A stretch of DNA of 64,000 nucleotides from Sutcliffiella rhizosphaerae (lineage in GTDB: Bacteria > Bacillota > Bacilli > Bacillales > Bacillaceae_I), in contig NZ_CAKJTJ010000006.1 in NCBI RefSeq assembly GCF_917563925.1, positions 62,001 to 126,000 of the forward strand, read 5' to 3'. The position numbers and the translations under genes were made by a program. Below are positions 26,613 through 36,580 of the stretch, in pieces (the first letter of the stretch is position 1; every line of letters begins with the position of its first letter). Below the pieces are notes generated by a model. The model was given only the letters and a program-made list of their open reading frames with translations. It was not told where the DNA came from and did not search any database.

Positions 26613-27368
26613 TTGGCTAGAATTACGTGTGATTTTTTTTCAGAGGCTTTGCAGTGTTCAACTTCAATGACCGTTTTTTTACCTCAGCCGAATTCACAGA
26701 TTGGGGTCGCTTCTAAAATAAAACAACAGAAACAGCCAACGCTTTATTTGCTTCATGGACTTTCCGATGACCATACCATTTGGTCAAGATTTACTTCCAT
26801 TGAAAGGTACGCCTCAGCACTTGGGTGGGCGGTTGTTATGCCTGCTGCGGGGAGAAGTTTTTACACTGATATGGAGCACGGCTATGATTTTTATACTTAT
26901 GTAAGTGAAGAACTACCAACCCTTGCGCAAAGCTTCTTCCCACTTTCAGATAAAAAAGAGGAAAACTTTATAGCTGGCCTTTCAATGGGTGGATACGGAG
27001 CATTCAAGGTAGCGTTACGAAATCCTGAGAAATTTGCAGCTGCAGCTAGTATGTCAGGCTCTCTTGATATCAATGAAAGGCTTCCTGCTTTTCCTAGAGA
27101 TTTTAACTATATATTTGGTAATCGACCAATTCTAGGTAGCGATGATGATCTGTACCATCTAGTCTCCAATATTAAGGGACCTGGACCAAAATTGTATCAA
27201 TGCTGTGGAACGGAAGATCATAACTATGAGGCGAATATCCGCTTTCGTGATCATTGTCTAAATGCAGGACTGGACCTTACATATGAGGAAGGACCAGGCG
27301 GACATGATTGGGGTTATTGGGATAAGCATATTCAACCTGTGCTGAAATTCTTTGAAAAGCAGCTTTAG
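26613..27368 (+). CDS. Esterase of the esterase-D / acetylesterase type
   Basis: This cytoplasmic alpha/beta hydrolase (251 residues) has YLLHGLSDDHTIW, the nucleophile elbow GLSMGGYGAF near residue 127, CCGTEDHNYEAN with the Asp, and GGHDWGYWD with the His. It belongs to the PF00756 group that removes acetyl or similar groups from sugars or hydrolyses S-formylglutathione. I prefer TTG 26613 because homologues begin MA.ITCDFFSE; GTG 26604 is also possible. There is no signal peptide. Its promoter carries the operator of the carbohydrate island, so it probably deacylates an imported oligosaccharide. Confidence 0.85.
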   Translation: MARITCDFFSEALQCSTSMTVFLPQPNSQIGVASKIKQQKQPTLYLLHGLSDDHTIWSRFTSIERYASALGWAVVMPAAGRSFYTDMEHGYDFYTYVSEELPTLAQSFFPLSDKKEENFIAGLSMGGYGAFKVALRNPEKFAAAASMSGSLDINERLPAFPRDFNYIFGNRPILGSDDDLYHLVSNIKGPGPKLYQCCGTEDHNYEANIRFRDHCLNAGLDLTYEEGPGGHDWGYWDKHIQPVLKFFEKQL

Positions 27369-27384
27369 AACGAGGGGGGACTAT

Positions 27385-29568
27385 ATGTCGTTAATTGAAA
27401 AAAGTCATTTACAAGTACAAATAGAAGGAAATCTGCTTTTTCTTGCAAAATCGGATATGGATGAAGCGGGGAAGTTTGAAGAGAGATGGCTGGCTATTTC
27501 AGATAGAGAGATTCAGCTATTAGATCGACAAGGAAACAAATTAAAAAAGTTTGAAGTGGCTGCTATTATTTCCTCTCAAATGGAGCAATATATCGGTGCT
27601 GGTTCATTAATTGTGGAACAATCTCAAGGGAAGGAAGTGGTGCTTCGCTTTTCTTCATCATTTATGCAAAAATTCTCGATTGCTGATAGAGTAATCAACT
27701 CTCTTGCAAAAAAGGAAGAGATACCTAAACTTTCAAAGGAAGATCAGCCGAAGCAATGTCCCAATTGTCAACGCCCTTTTGATGATGGAACAGCAGTTTG
27801 CTCGGTGTGTGTGGATAGGAAGAAAGTCATTGGCCGCGTACTGGATTTTACGAAACCATACCGTGGAAAGGTGATATTATCCATACTTTTTTTAATTATA
27901 GCTACTCTTTTGGAGCTAGCTCCTCCTTATATTACAAAGATAATTGTAGATGATGTGCTAGAGCCAAAAGATATGGGAAGCGCTCTGCTTATCCTTGTGC
28001 TATTACTTGGAGTTACTGGATTAGTGTTGGCGCTTATGCAATTTTTAAATGGGGTGTTAGGAGTTTGGATTGGGAGTAAGATTATGGGGGATATTAGAAA
28101 AGAAATTTATGAATCTCTCATGCGACTTTCAGTCAGCTATTTTGATAGAAGGCAAACCTCCCAATTTATAGGGCGTGTAAACAGTGATGCTGAATCGATT
28201 AGGAGATTTTTAACAGAGGGTGTCCTATATATTATTAGCCAGCTAATGTTATTAATTGCCCTTATTCTTATGATGTTCAGCTTGAATTGGAAGCTTGCGC
28301 TGTTTGCGTTACTGCCTTCACCAATTGTACTTCTATTTTCCATTTTTATCTGGCCACGTGTCCAGCATTTGTGGTACAAGCAATGGCAATCCATTAATAA
28401 ACTGAATATGATTGTAGGGGATGCCCTTCAAGGAATTCGTGTAGTAAAAGCATTCGGACAAGAAGGCCAAGAGAAGAATCGTTATATTCAGGGAAATCAT
28501 GCGCTCGTTAGCCAAACGATAAAAACGGATGGAATGTGGCAAGGTGTGTTTCCGCTTTTTTCTTTTATTACAGGGACTGGAATGCTATTAGTTTGGTATT
28601 TTGGAGGCTTATCTGTTATTAGTGACGATATTTCGCTTGGAACGTTGTTAGCTTTTGTTGCCTACTTAGGAATGTTCTTTGGACCATTGCAATGGTTTAA
28701 TCAGATGTTAAGCTGGGTTTCAGAAGGAGTTTCTTCAGGAAACAGAATCTTTGAAATTATCGATGCACCAGCTGAAGTGCCTGATAAAAAGAATGCTAAA
28801 GTCCTAGAGAGAATTGAGGGACTAGTCCAAATAGAGAATGTTACATTTGGATACGAAAAGCATAATCCAGTTATTAAAAATATTGAACTTGATGTAAAGG
28901 CAGGAGAAATGATTGGTCTTGTGGGACATTCTGGTGCTGGAAAATCTACACTAATCAATTTAATTACTCGTTTTTATGATCCGAATGAAGGTAGAATAAT
29001 GCTCGATGGTGTAGATCTTAAAGATTTAAAACAGGAACAGCTTCATCAAAACATCGGTGTCGTTCTGCAAGAAACATTCTTATTTGATGGAACAATTGCT
29101 GAAAATATTGCTTATTCCAAGCAGGATGCAACACCAGAAGAAATTATGCGGGCTGCAAAAATTGCCAATGCTCATGAATTTGTAGTAAAGATGGCAGATG
29201 GATACGATACGAAGGTAGGCGAGCGGGGACATCGCTTATCTGGAGGACAAAAGCAAAGGGTGGCAATAGCGAGAGCAATTTTGCATGATCCGAGAATTCT
29301 CATTTTAGATGAAGCAACTGCCTCTGTTGATACAGAAACGGAAAGAAAAATTCAGGAAGCTATATCAAGGCTAGTAAAGGGAAGAACGACCTTTGCGATT
29401 GCACATCGACTCTCTACTCTCCGTAATGCTGATAGGTTAGTTGTTATAGATAAAGGAAAGATAGCTGAAGTAGGAACACATGATGAATTACTTGAGAAGG
29501 AAGGAATCTATTATAAATTGGTAGAGGCTCAAAAAGAGCTGTCACAAATAAAAGGAGTAGAAGCATGA
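27385..29568 (+). CDS. ABC exporter with N-terminal PH-like and zinc-ribbon domains
   Basis: The 727-residue protein starts at ATG 27385 behind GAGGGGGG. Residues 1-115 form a small beta-rich domain (ERWLAISDREIQLLDRQGNK). A CPNC-x13-CSVC zinc ribbon sits near 123-142. Six membrane segments follow (about 150-430), then the ATPase with GHSGAGKST near 513, LSGGQKQR, and DEATASVDTET. It exports an unknown substrate as a homodimer. The next gene, a DUF1854 protein, overlaps by four bases, and the pair recurs in other bacteria, where it has been linked with cyanophycin-type ABC systems; the substrate here is unknown. Confidence 0.85.
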   Translation: MSLIEKSHLQVQIEGNLLFLAKSDMDEAGKFEERWLAISDREIQLLDRQGNKLKKFEVAAIISSQMEQYIGAGSLIVEQSQGKEVVLRFSSSFMQKFSIADRVINSLAKKEEIPKLSKEDQPKQCPNCQRPFDDGTAVCSVCVDRKKVIGRVLDFTKPYRGKVILSILFLIIATLLELAPPYITKIIVDDVLEPKDMGSALLILVLLLGVTGLVLALMQFLNGVLGVWIGSKIMGDIRKEIYESLMRLSVSYFDRRQTSQFIGRVNSDAESIRRFLTEGVLYIISQLMLLIALILMMFSLNWKLALFALLPSPIVLLFSIFIWPRVQHLWYKQWQSINKLNMIVGDALQGIRVVKAFGQEGQEKNRYIQGNHALVSQTIKTDGMWQGVFPLFSFITGTGMLLVWYFGGLSVISDDISLGTLLAFVAYLGMFFGPLQWFNQMLSWVSEGVSSGNRIFEIIDAPAEVPDKKNAKVLERIEGLVQIENVTFGYEKHNPVIKNIELDVKAGEMIGLVGHSGAGKSTLINLITRFYDPNEGRIMLDGVDLKDLKQEQLHQNIGVVLQETFLFDGTIAENIAYSKQDATPEEIMRAAKIANAHEFVVKMADGYDTKVGERGHRLSGGQKQRVAIARAILHDPRILILDEATASVDTETERKIQEAISRLVKGRTTFAIAHRLSTLRNADRLVVIDKGKIAEVGTHDELLEKEGIYYKLVEAQKELSQIKGVEA

Positions 29569-30062
29569 TGAGTGAAACCTTTGATATCACTTACCTTCCA
29601 CCAGCAGATATTCAGTTCTTTTACAGTGATGGAGGAATGCTGCAATTGAGAACGAATGGGGAAGTAATAAAAAGCCTTACCCTTCATCGTACTTTCCCAT
29701 TTGCAAAGCCTTACGAATATATCTCTATTTGGGATGGCGATACAGAAATAGGAGTAATAAAGAACATCGGAGAGTTGGATGAACAAAGTCAAACTGCTCT
29801 AAAGCAAGAGCTCCACTATCGTTATGTTATTCCAACAGTTACAAAGGTTCTTTCTATAAAAGAAGAACCAGGATTGTGGACATTTAAACTGGAAACAGAT
29901 CGAGGCAACTTAAAACTGATGATGAGAAATATACACGAGCATCTTTCTGTTTTGCCATCCAATCGTATTATTATCACAGATATGGATGGCAAAAGATGTG
30001 AAATCAGAAGCATGAAATCACTGGATCTTAATAGCAGAAAAGAGCTTGCAAAGGTTATATAA
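29565..30062 (+). CDS. DUF1854-domain protein, partner of the zinc-ribbon exporter
   Basis: The 165-residue protein starts at ATGATGA overlapping the exporter stop. It has the DUF1854 layout: RTFPFAKPYEYISIWDGDTE, IGVIKNIGELDEQSQTAL, KEELHYRY-like and VTKVLSIKEEPG. It has no signal or membrane segment, so it is probably a cytoplasmic accessory protein of the exporter. The function is not established. An intrinsic terminator follows. Confidence 0.8.
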   Translation: MMSETFDITYLPPADIQFFYSDGGMLQLRTNGEVIKSLTLHRTFPFAKPYEYISIWDGDTEIGVIKNIGELDEQSQTALKQELHYRYVIPTVTKVLSIKEEPGLWTFKLETDRGNLKLMMRNIHEHLSVLPSNRIIITDMDGKRCEIRSMKSLDLNSRKELAKVI

Positions 30063-30121
30063 TATCTCTTGAAAAATCTCATAAGCATTAAAAAGAAAAT
30101 ACCCATTTATGTTAGGTAATC

Positions 30122-30154
30122 GAATCGATTCTATAATCAGAATCGATTCTTTTT
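30122..30154 (+). terminator. Terminator after the DUF1854 gene
   Basis: GAATCGATTCT and AGAATCGATTC form a perfect 11-bp stem around ATAATC, followed by five T. Confidence 0.92.
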
Positions 30155-30250
30155 GTTGAAATCTAGCAATGCAGGAAACGGATTCCAACCTTACGTGTAT
30201 TGATTTCACTCGAATATCACTTACTAGATAAATAATTTTATAAAATTTGA

Positions 30251-30279
30251 TTGTAATCGTTTACAAGAGAGAGTATAAT
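30251..30279 (+). promoter_or_regulatory. Promoter of the carbohydrate island with overlapping cre site
   Basis: TTGTAA (30251-30256), a 17-base spacer and TATAAT (30274-30279) form a promoter. TTGTAATCGTTTACAA (30251-30266) matches the cre consensus WTGNAANCGNWNNCWW at every position and covers the -35, so CcpA should repress this promoter when glucose is present. Confidence 0.8.
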
Positions 30280-30288
30280 GACATTAGT

Positions 30289-30298
30289 GAAACGTATC
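30289..30298. promoter_or_regulatory. LacI-type operator (variant GAAACGTATC)
   Basis: GAAACGTATC lies ten bases after the -10 of the island promoter. It differs in one base from the GAAACGTTTC palindrome. Confidence 0.6.
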
Positions 30299-30362
30299 AA
30301 TTGCGGATATGGCAAGTGAAAAAAGGATGGTTAATCTGCCCTTTTATTTTTATGGACAAATT

Positions 30363-30372
30363 GAAACGTTTC
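30363..30372. promoter_or_regulatory. LacI-type operator GAAACGTTTC
   Basis: The palindrome lies 41 bases before the start of the binding-protein gene. Together with 30289 it makes a two-operator leader. Confidence 0.75.
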
Positions 30373-30412
30373 GACAAGAAGTAAAAATAATAATTTAAGG
30401 GGTGTTTGGTTG

Positions 30413-31786
30413 ATGAAATTGGTAAAGCCTTGGATCGCCATTCTAGCTTCATTTATGCTTATTGTTGGATGCAGCAATAATTCGAATGATGCGTCTAATG
30501 ACAGTGAGAATAATACAGGAGATCAAGTAACCGTTACTTTTGCAAGTTGGGCTCTTGGAACAGAAGAGGACCAAAATCTTGAGCGTTTAATGATTGCTGA
30601 GTTTGAAGAGAAATATCCGAATATTAAAGTTGAGATTGATGAGTCCATTTCGACAGACGATTGGAACAACTCATTATCTTCTGCAGCAAGTGCGAATGCA
30701 ATGCCAGATGTATTTATGGTTTCTCAAGTTCCAACAGGACTTGCGAATGACTGGTTATTAGATATAACAGAAATGTCAGAAGCAGATGAGGATTTTGCAA
30801 AAATTCCTCAAGTAGTAAGAGATTCAGCTACTTATAACGATGCAGTGTATGCAATTCCTAGTGCACAGCATTTCCTTGGTTACTTTGTCAATAAAGATTT
30901 GTACAATCAAGCTAACTTAGATGTACCTGAATACGGTTTCTCTATCGATGAGTTCACAGAAGCTGTACGTTCACTAACAAATGTAAATAGTGGGGTAGTA
31001 GGATTAAACCATCCGTTTTCTATCGTAGATTGGTATCCTTCTGCTGTTAACGAAACAATTGGTTGGTTCACATTCAGTGATGAAGAGTACCACTTAGACA
31101 GCAATGAATTTATTTCTGGTATTAACTTAACAAATAATATTGCAACAAATGGTTATGCATATGACAACTTGACTGATGACCAAAAAGCAAACTTCAATGG
31201 TGAGCATGCTGGTGAAGTATTTGCTAGTGGTGGCATTGGACTAAACTGGGATGGTACATGGGCAGTAGAAAACTATGCTGCAAATCTTGATTTTGATTGG
31301 GATTTTGTTGGTACTCCTGGTGGAAGAACAGTTATCGTTAATGATTTTATGGGAATCTCTAAATCGACACAACACCCAGAGGAAGCTTTCCTTTTCGCAA
31401 AATGGATGAGCTTCGGTAAAGAAGGATACTTAAAACGTTTAGATGTAGCAGTTGAAACAGATAAGGCAGTAAACAATCTTCCTGTTACCCAGGACCAAGA
31501 AGTGCTTGATGCATTTTTTGAAATTCAAGATGTACCAGGATTGCGTACAGCTTATGACAATCTAGAGAACGGTATTGTTGAACCAGTTAAAACAGTTCCA
31601 GGTTTCGTACAGTCTAGATGGGAAGCACCAACTGGAATTGCAATTGGTGATGAGCCAAATGCAAATGTTTCAGCATTAATTGACGCAAGTATTAGAGGCG
31701 AAATTAAGATTGAAGATTATGTGTCTCAAATTAACGAATTAGCAAATCAGAAGTACCAAGAAGGAAAAGAAGCGATTGGTCAATAA
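30413..31786 (+). CDS. Carbohydrate ABC transporter, substrate-binding lipoprotein
   Basis: The 457-residue family-1 binding protein has lipobox IVGC (Cys20) and then the usual pattern: VTVTFASWALGTEEDQN, FEEKYPNIKVEI, MPDVFMVSQ, YAIPSAQHFLGYFVNKD, GGIGLNWDGTWAVENY and FMGISKSTQHPEEAFLFAKW. It hands an oligosaccharide to a permease pair. ATG 30413 follows TTAAGGGGTG. It is first in the operon behind a CcpA- and LacI-controlled promoter. Given the GH94 and GH3 genes downstream, a sophorose-type beta-1,2-glucooligosaccharide is the most likely ligand, by analogy with the Listeria innocua sophorooligosaccharide locus as I recall it. Confidence 0.88.
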   Translation: MKLVKPWIAILASFMLIVGCSNNSNDASNDSENNTGDQVTVTFASWALGTEEDQNLERLMIAEFEEKYPNIKVEIDESISTDDWNNSLSSAASANAMPDVFMVSQVPTGLANDWLLDITEMSEADEDFAKIPQVVRDSATYNDAVYAIPSAQHFLGYFVNKDLYNQANLDVPEYGFSIDEFTEAVRSLTNVNSGVVGLNHPFSIVDWYPSAVNETIGWFTFSDEEYHLDSNEFISGINLTNNIATNGYAYDNLTDDQKANFNGEHAGEVFASGGIGLNWDGTWAVENYAANLDFDWDFVGTPGGRTVIVNDFMGISKSTQHPEEAFLFAKWMSFGKEGYLKRLDVAVETDKAVNNLPVTQDQEVLDAFFEIQDVPGLRTAYDNLENGIVEPVKTVPGFVQSRWEAPTGIAIGDEPNANVSALIDASIRGEIKIEDYVSQINELANQKYQEGKEAIGQ

Positions 31787-31819
31787 GAAGTTAGTACTGT
31801 GAAGGGAATGAGATAAGAT

Positions 31820-34759
31820 ATGAAACGTAAGATGATGTTCTGGCCATTAATACTGCTTTTGTTAGTACCGGGCCAAATCGCTTTTGCTAATGAAGAGAAT
31901 AAGCCTGAGCAGGTGGCCGAACAAGTCATTGAACCTAGCTATCTATCAATCCTTGAGCAGTGGAATGAAGTGGGACAAGGCAGCGCGCAAAATTTTGAGC
32001 GCGTTGTCCCTCCCACTGCTTTTTTATCCATGGATGAAAACAAGTTGCAATCAGAAAATGAAAGCAAGGAGTATGGAAGTCAGGTTTATGCTTGGGATAA
32101 TCAAGATTCAATTGACATAGAAGTAGAAGTCGAAGTAGAGGGCTTATATGAGCTGGGCTTTGACTATTTTCCTTTAGGAGAAGGGATCGTTCCAATCGAA
32201 GGCTCTATTCAAGTGAACGGGGAGTACCCTTACTTTGAAAGCCGTCGAGTTATTTTCCCTAAGGATTGGAAAAGTGCCATCAATGAATTTGAACAGGATC
32301 GTTTTGGTGATGAAATTATCCCAGCACAAGTTCCTATGGAACAATGGCATTTTGTAAAAGCAGAGGATTCAAGTTACTTACAAGCTAGACCTTTAATGTT
32401 TCATTTAAATGAAGGGAAAAACACGATTACCCTTTCGAATATTCGTGGTGAAATGCTGCTAGGAAATATATACGTAAATAGTGTGGGAACGATTCCTACA
32501 TATGAAGAGTATTTAAAGCAACAAGAAGGTAGTATGACCCAAACAGGGATTGTAACGGTGGAAGCTGAGCATCCAACAAAGAAGAACAGTTCTTTCATTC
32601 GACCTGTTAATAGACAGGATGCATCTGTTGTGCCTTACAAACGCGATCAACGCCTACTGAATGCAATTGGTGGTGAGTCGTGGGAAACTAGCGGGCAGTC
32701 TGCATCTTGGGAAATAGAAGTAGAAGAAGATGGTTATTACCACATAACCTTAAAAGTATTACAGGAAAAACAATCAGGCTTTCCGGTTTTCCGAACAGTC
32801 ATGATTAACGGAGAAGTACCGTTTGAAGAAGTTGAGAATTACTCGTTCCAGCAGAAAAAAAGCTGGATCAATGAAACGTTGAGTAATGAAGATGGGGAGT
32901 CTTACTCCTTTTATCTCACAAAAGGGAAAAACACCCTGACGTTGAAGGCGGATGCATCGCCTGTCAACCGAACCTTGTTTGAAATGGATGCTGTCATGAA
33001 GGGCATAGAGGAGCTTTCATTATCCATTAAACGATTAACAGGTAATAACCAAGATCGCTCACGTGGGTGGAGAATTACGGAGTACCTTCCTGAAATTGAA
33101 GGACAATTATCAGGGTGGGCAGATAAACTTGAAACGGAAAGTGAATATTTACTTGAGTTGAGTAAAGGAAAAGAGTCGGTGGAAGTGGTTTCCTTGCAGA
33201 TTGCAGTGGAAAGATTGCGTGCGCTTGCGGCAAAACCAGATGAAATTCCATCTCGCTTAACACAGCTTTCAGAAGGTTCAAGCTCCGTTGCACAGCTACT
33301 TGGGAATGCAACATTGGATTTGAAAAAACAGCCATTATTTATGGATCGAATATATATTCATGGTGACGAAGAACTACCAAACCCAGAGCTAGGTTTTTTT
33401 GCAAAGTCAAAAGAATCGGTGATGAAGTTTTTTCACTCCTTCCAGTCTAACACTCTCGCAACAGAAAAAGTGGATGATGATGTGGTTGACGTATGGGTAA
33501 ACAGACCTCGGCAGTATGTGGAATTAATGCAAAACATGGTGGATCAGCAATTCACCCCTCAAACAGGGATAAAAGTAAGGTTTTCCATCATGCCTTCTGA
33601 GCAAAAATTAATCCTTGCAAATGCTGCGAACAGTCAGCCGGACTTAGCACTCGGAATCAGTAGCTGGCTTCCTTATGAGCTTGCGATTCGTGGAGCTGCG
33701 TATGACCTAAGACAGTTTGATGATTTTAATGAAACACTTGCTCACTTTTCACCTGGAGCATTTTTACCGATGATTATTGATGATGAAGTGTACGGTTTAC
33801 CTGAGACACAGGATTTCTTTGTACAGTTTTATCGTAAAGATATTTTAAATGCTTTAAACTTACCAGTTCCGGATACTTGGGATGATGTAGTGGATATACT
33901 TCCTGAGCTTCAGCGTTTTGGATTGAATTACTATACTCCGATTGCGGGAGCAGTAGCATTTAAACCATTCCAGGCAACCTCTCCATTTATTTATCAACAA
34001 CGAGGAGACCTCTACAGAGAAGATGGAATGGGGACAACCATTGATAGTGACGAAACGGTTCGCGGCATTCAGCTAATGACCGACTTAAATACGATTTATA
34101 GCACACCTTTGCAAGTACCAAACTTTTATAATCACTTCCGTTATTCTACGCTACCAATTGGGGTATCTAACTTCCAGACATACGTAGAGCTAACAGCAGC
34201 TGCACCTGAAATTTCTGGTTGGTGGGATATTTCCCTTCATCCTGGTATTGAGCAAGAGGATGGGACAATAGATCGATGGGCAACAGGCTCTGGTCAATCT
34301 GGCATGATTTTTGATGGAAGTGTTAAGAAAGACGAAGGATGGGAAGTGTTGAAGTGGTGGATGTCCACAGAAACACAAATCGACTTTGCTACAACACTGC
34401 AAATTAGGTATGGTCCATCCTATATGTGGAATACAGCCAATTTGGATGCTTTTAAGCAGCTTCCTTGGCCTGAAGAGCATAAGGAAATTGTGTTAGAGCA
34501 ATGGGAGTATTTAAAAGAAGTACCAAAAACCCCATATACTTATATGGTAGAACGTGAAATTAGTAATATTTGGAATAAGGTTGTATTTGACGGTGACAAT
34601 ACTCGTTCTGCCGTGGATGATGCGGTAGTGACGATTGATCGTGAAATGAGACGAAAAATGGAAGAGTTCGGATATATGGAAAATGGAAGAGTAGTTAAAA
34701 CCTATCCAATTCCAACGATTGAACAAGTAGAAAGCTGGGTGGAAGAAAATGAGGAGTAG
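31820..34759 (+). CDS. Secreted fusion: two beta-sandwich carbohydrate-binding-like domains and a solute-binding domain
   Basis: The 979-residue protein has a type I signal peptide (cleavage after AFA near residue 24) and no lipobox. Two related beta-sandwich domains follow, about 45-225 and 245-395: [17 protein letters not shown] with [15 protein letters not shown] in the first, [16 protein letters not shown] with [14 protein letters not shown] in the second. A helical linker runs to about 545. The C-terminal part (about 550-960) is an extracellular solute-binding domain: [54 protein letters not shown] and [14 protein letters not shown]. It overlaps the next permease gene by 11 bases. It probably captures long glycans before import. 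How it stays at the cell surface without a lipid anchor is unclear. Confidence 0.75.
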   Translation: MKRKMMFWPLILLLLVPGQIAFANEENKPEQVAEQVIEPSYLSILEQWNEVGQGSAQNFERVVPPTAFLSMDENKLQSENESKEYGSQVYAWDNQDSIDIEVEVEVEGLYELGFDYFPLGEGIVPIEGSIQVNGEYPYFESRRVIFPKDWKSAINEFEQDRFGDEIIPAQVPMEQWHFVKAEDSSYLQARPLMFHLNEGKNTITLSNIRGEMLLGNIYVNSVGTIPTYEEYLKQQEGSMTQTGIVTVEAEHPTKKNSSFIRPVNRQDASVVPYKRDQRLLNAIGGESWETSGQSASWEIEVEEDGYYHITLKVLQEKQSGFPVFRTVMINGEVPFEEVENYSFQQKKSWINETLSNEDGESYSFYLTKGKNTLTLKADASPVNRTLFEMDAVMKGIEELSLSIKRLTGNNQDRSRGWRITEYLPEIEGQLSGWADKLETESEYLLELSKGKESVEVVSLQIAVERLRALAAKPDEIPSRLTQLSEGSSSVAQLLGNATLDLKKQPLFMDRIYIHGDEELPNPELGFFAKSKESVMKFFHSFQSNTLATEKVDDDVVDVWVNRPRQYVELMQNMVDQQFTPQTGIKVRFSIMPSEQKLILANAANSQPDLALGISSWLPYELAIRGAAYDLRQFDDFNETLAHFSPGAFLPMIIDDEVYGLPETQDFFVQFYRKDILNALNLPVPDTWDDVVDILPELQRFGLNYYTPIAGAVAFKPFQATSPFIYQQRGDLYREDGMGTTIDSDETVRGIQLMTDLNTIYSTPLQVPNFYNHFRYSTLPIGVSNFQTYVELTAAAPEISGWWDISLHPGIEQEDGTIDRWATGSGQSGMIFDGSVKKDEGWEVLKWWMSTETQIDFATTLQIRYGPSYMWNTANLDAFKQLPWPEEHKEIVLEQWEYLKEVPKTPYTYMVEREISNIWNKVVFDGDNTRSAVDDAVVTIDREMRRKMEEFGYMENGRVVKTYPIPTIEQVESWVEENEE

Positions 34760-35642
34760 CCTTCAAAAGCATGCAAGTACATCAATCTTTCTTGCACCAT
34801 ATTTAATCTTTTTCTTTACCTTTATTATAATTCCGGTAGTTGTGGCGATTCTATTATCTTTTACGTACTTCAATGCCATTGAAATGCCATCATTTATCGG
34901 ACTAGCTAACTACGTAAGTGTTTTGACTCAGGATGAGGTATTTATGCAACGAGTCCTACCGAATACGTTAATGTTTGCAGTTATTGTCGGACCGGGAGGA
35001 TATGTTTTATCCTTCATACTGGCATGGATGCTAGCACAAATCTCTAGGTTGCCAAGAACTATTCTGGCATTGATTATTTACTCTCCATCCATGACTGCAG
35101 GTATTGCAATGGCTGTAGTTTGGACCATCATTTTTAGTGGGGACCAAACTGGATACTTAAATAGTATTCTTATCACCATCGGGATTATCTTTGAGCCGAT
35201 ACAATGGCTGCAATCCCCAGATCATCTGATGACTATCATGATTGTGGTTACGTTATGGGGAAGCATGGGAGTTGGATTCCTTGCCATGTTATCTGGTGTT
35301 TTAAACATCAATAAAGAAATTTATGAAGCTGGTTATATTGACGGGATAAAAAATAGGTTCCAAGAAATAATCTATATCACTATTCCATCTATGAAGCCTC
35401 AAATGTTGTTCGGTGCAGTTATGGCGGTTGTAGGTACTTTCCAAGCAGGTGCTATTGGTGTAGCTTTGTCTGGTGCCAACCCGACGCCACAGTACGCCGG
35501 TCAATTAATGGTTAACCACTTAGAGGATTATGGATTTATCCGCTATGAGATGGGCTATGCAGCAGCAATTTCCGTCCTGTTATTACTATTTGTATATATT
35601 TTCTCAAAGATTGCCTGGCGCTTATTTGGCGAGAAGGATTGA
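34749..35642 (+). CDS. Carbohydrate ABC transporter permease (MalF-like), first pair
   Basis: The 297-residue protein has six membrane segments and the EAA loop [20 protein letters not shown]. The start [20 protein letters not shown] is typical of the family. It overlaps the end of the fusion protein gene, suggesting coupled translation, and its MalG-like partner follows. No ATPase is encoded near, so an MsmX-type shared ATPase is presumed. Confidence 0.9.
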   Translation: MRSSLQKHASTSIFLAPYLIFFFTFIIIPVVVAILLSFTYFNAIEMPSFIGLANYVSVLTQDEVFMQRVLPNTLMFAVIVGPGGYVLSFILAWMLAQISRLPRTILALIIYSPSMTAGIAMAVVWTIIFSGDQTGYLNSILITIGIIFEPIQWLQSPDHLMTIMIVVTLWGSMGVGFLAMLSGVLNINKEIYEAGYIDGIKNRFQEIIYITIPSMKPQMLFGAVMAVVGTFQAGAIGVALSGANPTPQYAGQLMVNHLEDYGFIRYEMGYAAAISVLLLLFVYIFSKIAWRLFGEKD

Positions 35643-35685
35643 CGGGCAGAATTTATTAATCTTCAAGATGTAGGGAGTGAACGAT

Positions 35686-36564
35686 GTGTCGGCATTTCAT
35701 GGAACGAAAATTAATCCAGATCGATTTCACAAAAGCCAATTGAAGTTCTATGCATTCTTAATACCGCTCGCCATCTTTATGGCTATGCCTATCGTCTTCG
35801 TCTTTTCTCATGCCTTTAAGCCAATTGATGAGCTATTTGCTTATCCACCACGCTTCTTTGTGCAAAAGCCGACGATACAGAACTTTATTGATTTAATGAA
35901 CAATACGAGTACATCGGGTGTACCGATGTCCCGTTATTTATTTAACAGTATCACTATTACTCTGATTGTTGTTTTTGTAACCGTCTTAATAAGCACAATG
36001 GCAGGGTATGCGCTATCGAAAAAACGATTCAGATTAAAGAAAACGATTTTTGAAATCAATACGTTAGCGTTAATGTTCGTTTCAGCAGCAGTTGTTATTC
36101 CAAGGTACTTATTAATAGAAAAAGTAGGATTGTTGGACACATTTCTGGTTCATATTTTCCCCTTGATAGCAATGCCAATCGGGCTCTTCCTAGTTAAACA
36201 ATTTATTGATCAAATACCAAATGAATTGATAGAAGCAGCTCAAATGGATGGAGCGACAGACTTTCAGATTTTCAGAAAAATAATTATTCCACTTGTCAAA
36301 CCGGCGATTGCAACGATTGCTATTTTATCGTTCCAGCTAGTGTGGAATAACACCGAAACCTCAACATTGTTTGTGGATAATGAGAATTTAAAGACATTTG
36401 CTTTTTATATGACAACCTTAACGACTACCTCTACAGGAAATACGGTAGCTGGTCAAGGGATGGCAGCAGCTGCTTCCCTAATTATGTTTATTCCAAATCT
36501 TATTATCTTTATTATTTTACAGAGTCAAGTGATGAATACAATGGCACATTCAGGTATTAAGTAG
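35686..36564 (+). CDS. Carbohydrate ABC transporter permease (MalG-like), first pair
   Basis: The 292-residue permease shows [39 protein letters not shown] and the EAA loop [23 protein letters not shown] 35686 is preferred because GGGAG lies eight bases before it; GTG 35677 overlaps that site. It pairs with the permease at 34749. Confidence 0.9.
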   Translation: MSAFHGTKINPDRFHKSQLKFYAFLIPLAIFMAMPIVFVFSHAFKPIDELFAYPPRFFVQKPTIQNFIDLMNNTSTSGVPMSRYLFNSITITLIVVFVTVLISTMAGYALSKKRFRLKKTIFEINTLALMFVSAAVVIPRYLLIEKVGLLDTFLVHIFPLIAMPIGLFLVKQFIDQIPNELIEAAQMDGATDFQIFRKIIIPLVKPAIATIAILSFQLVWNNTETSTLFVDNENLKTFAFYMTTLTTTSTGNTVAGQGMAAAASLIMFIPNLIIFIILQSQVMNTMAHSGIK

Positions 36565-36580
36565 AAGGAGGAGAAAGAGC

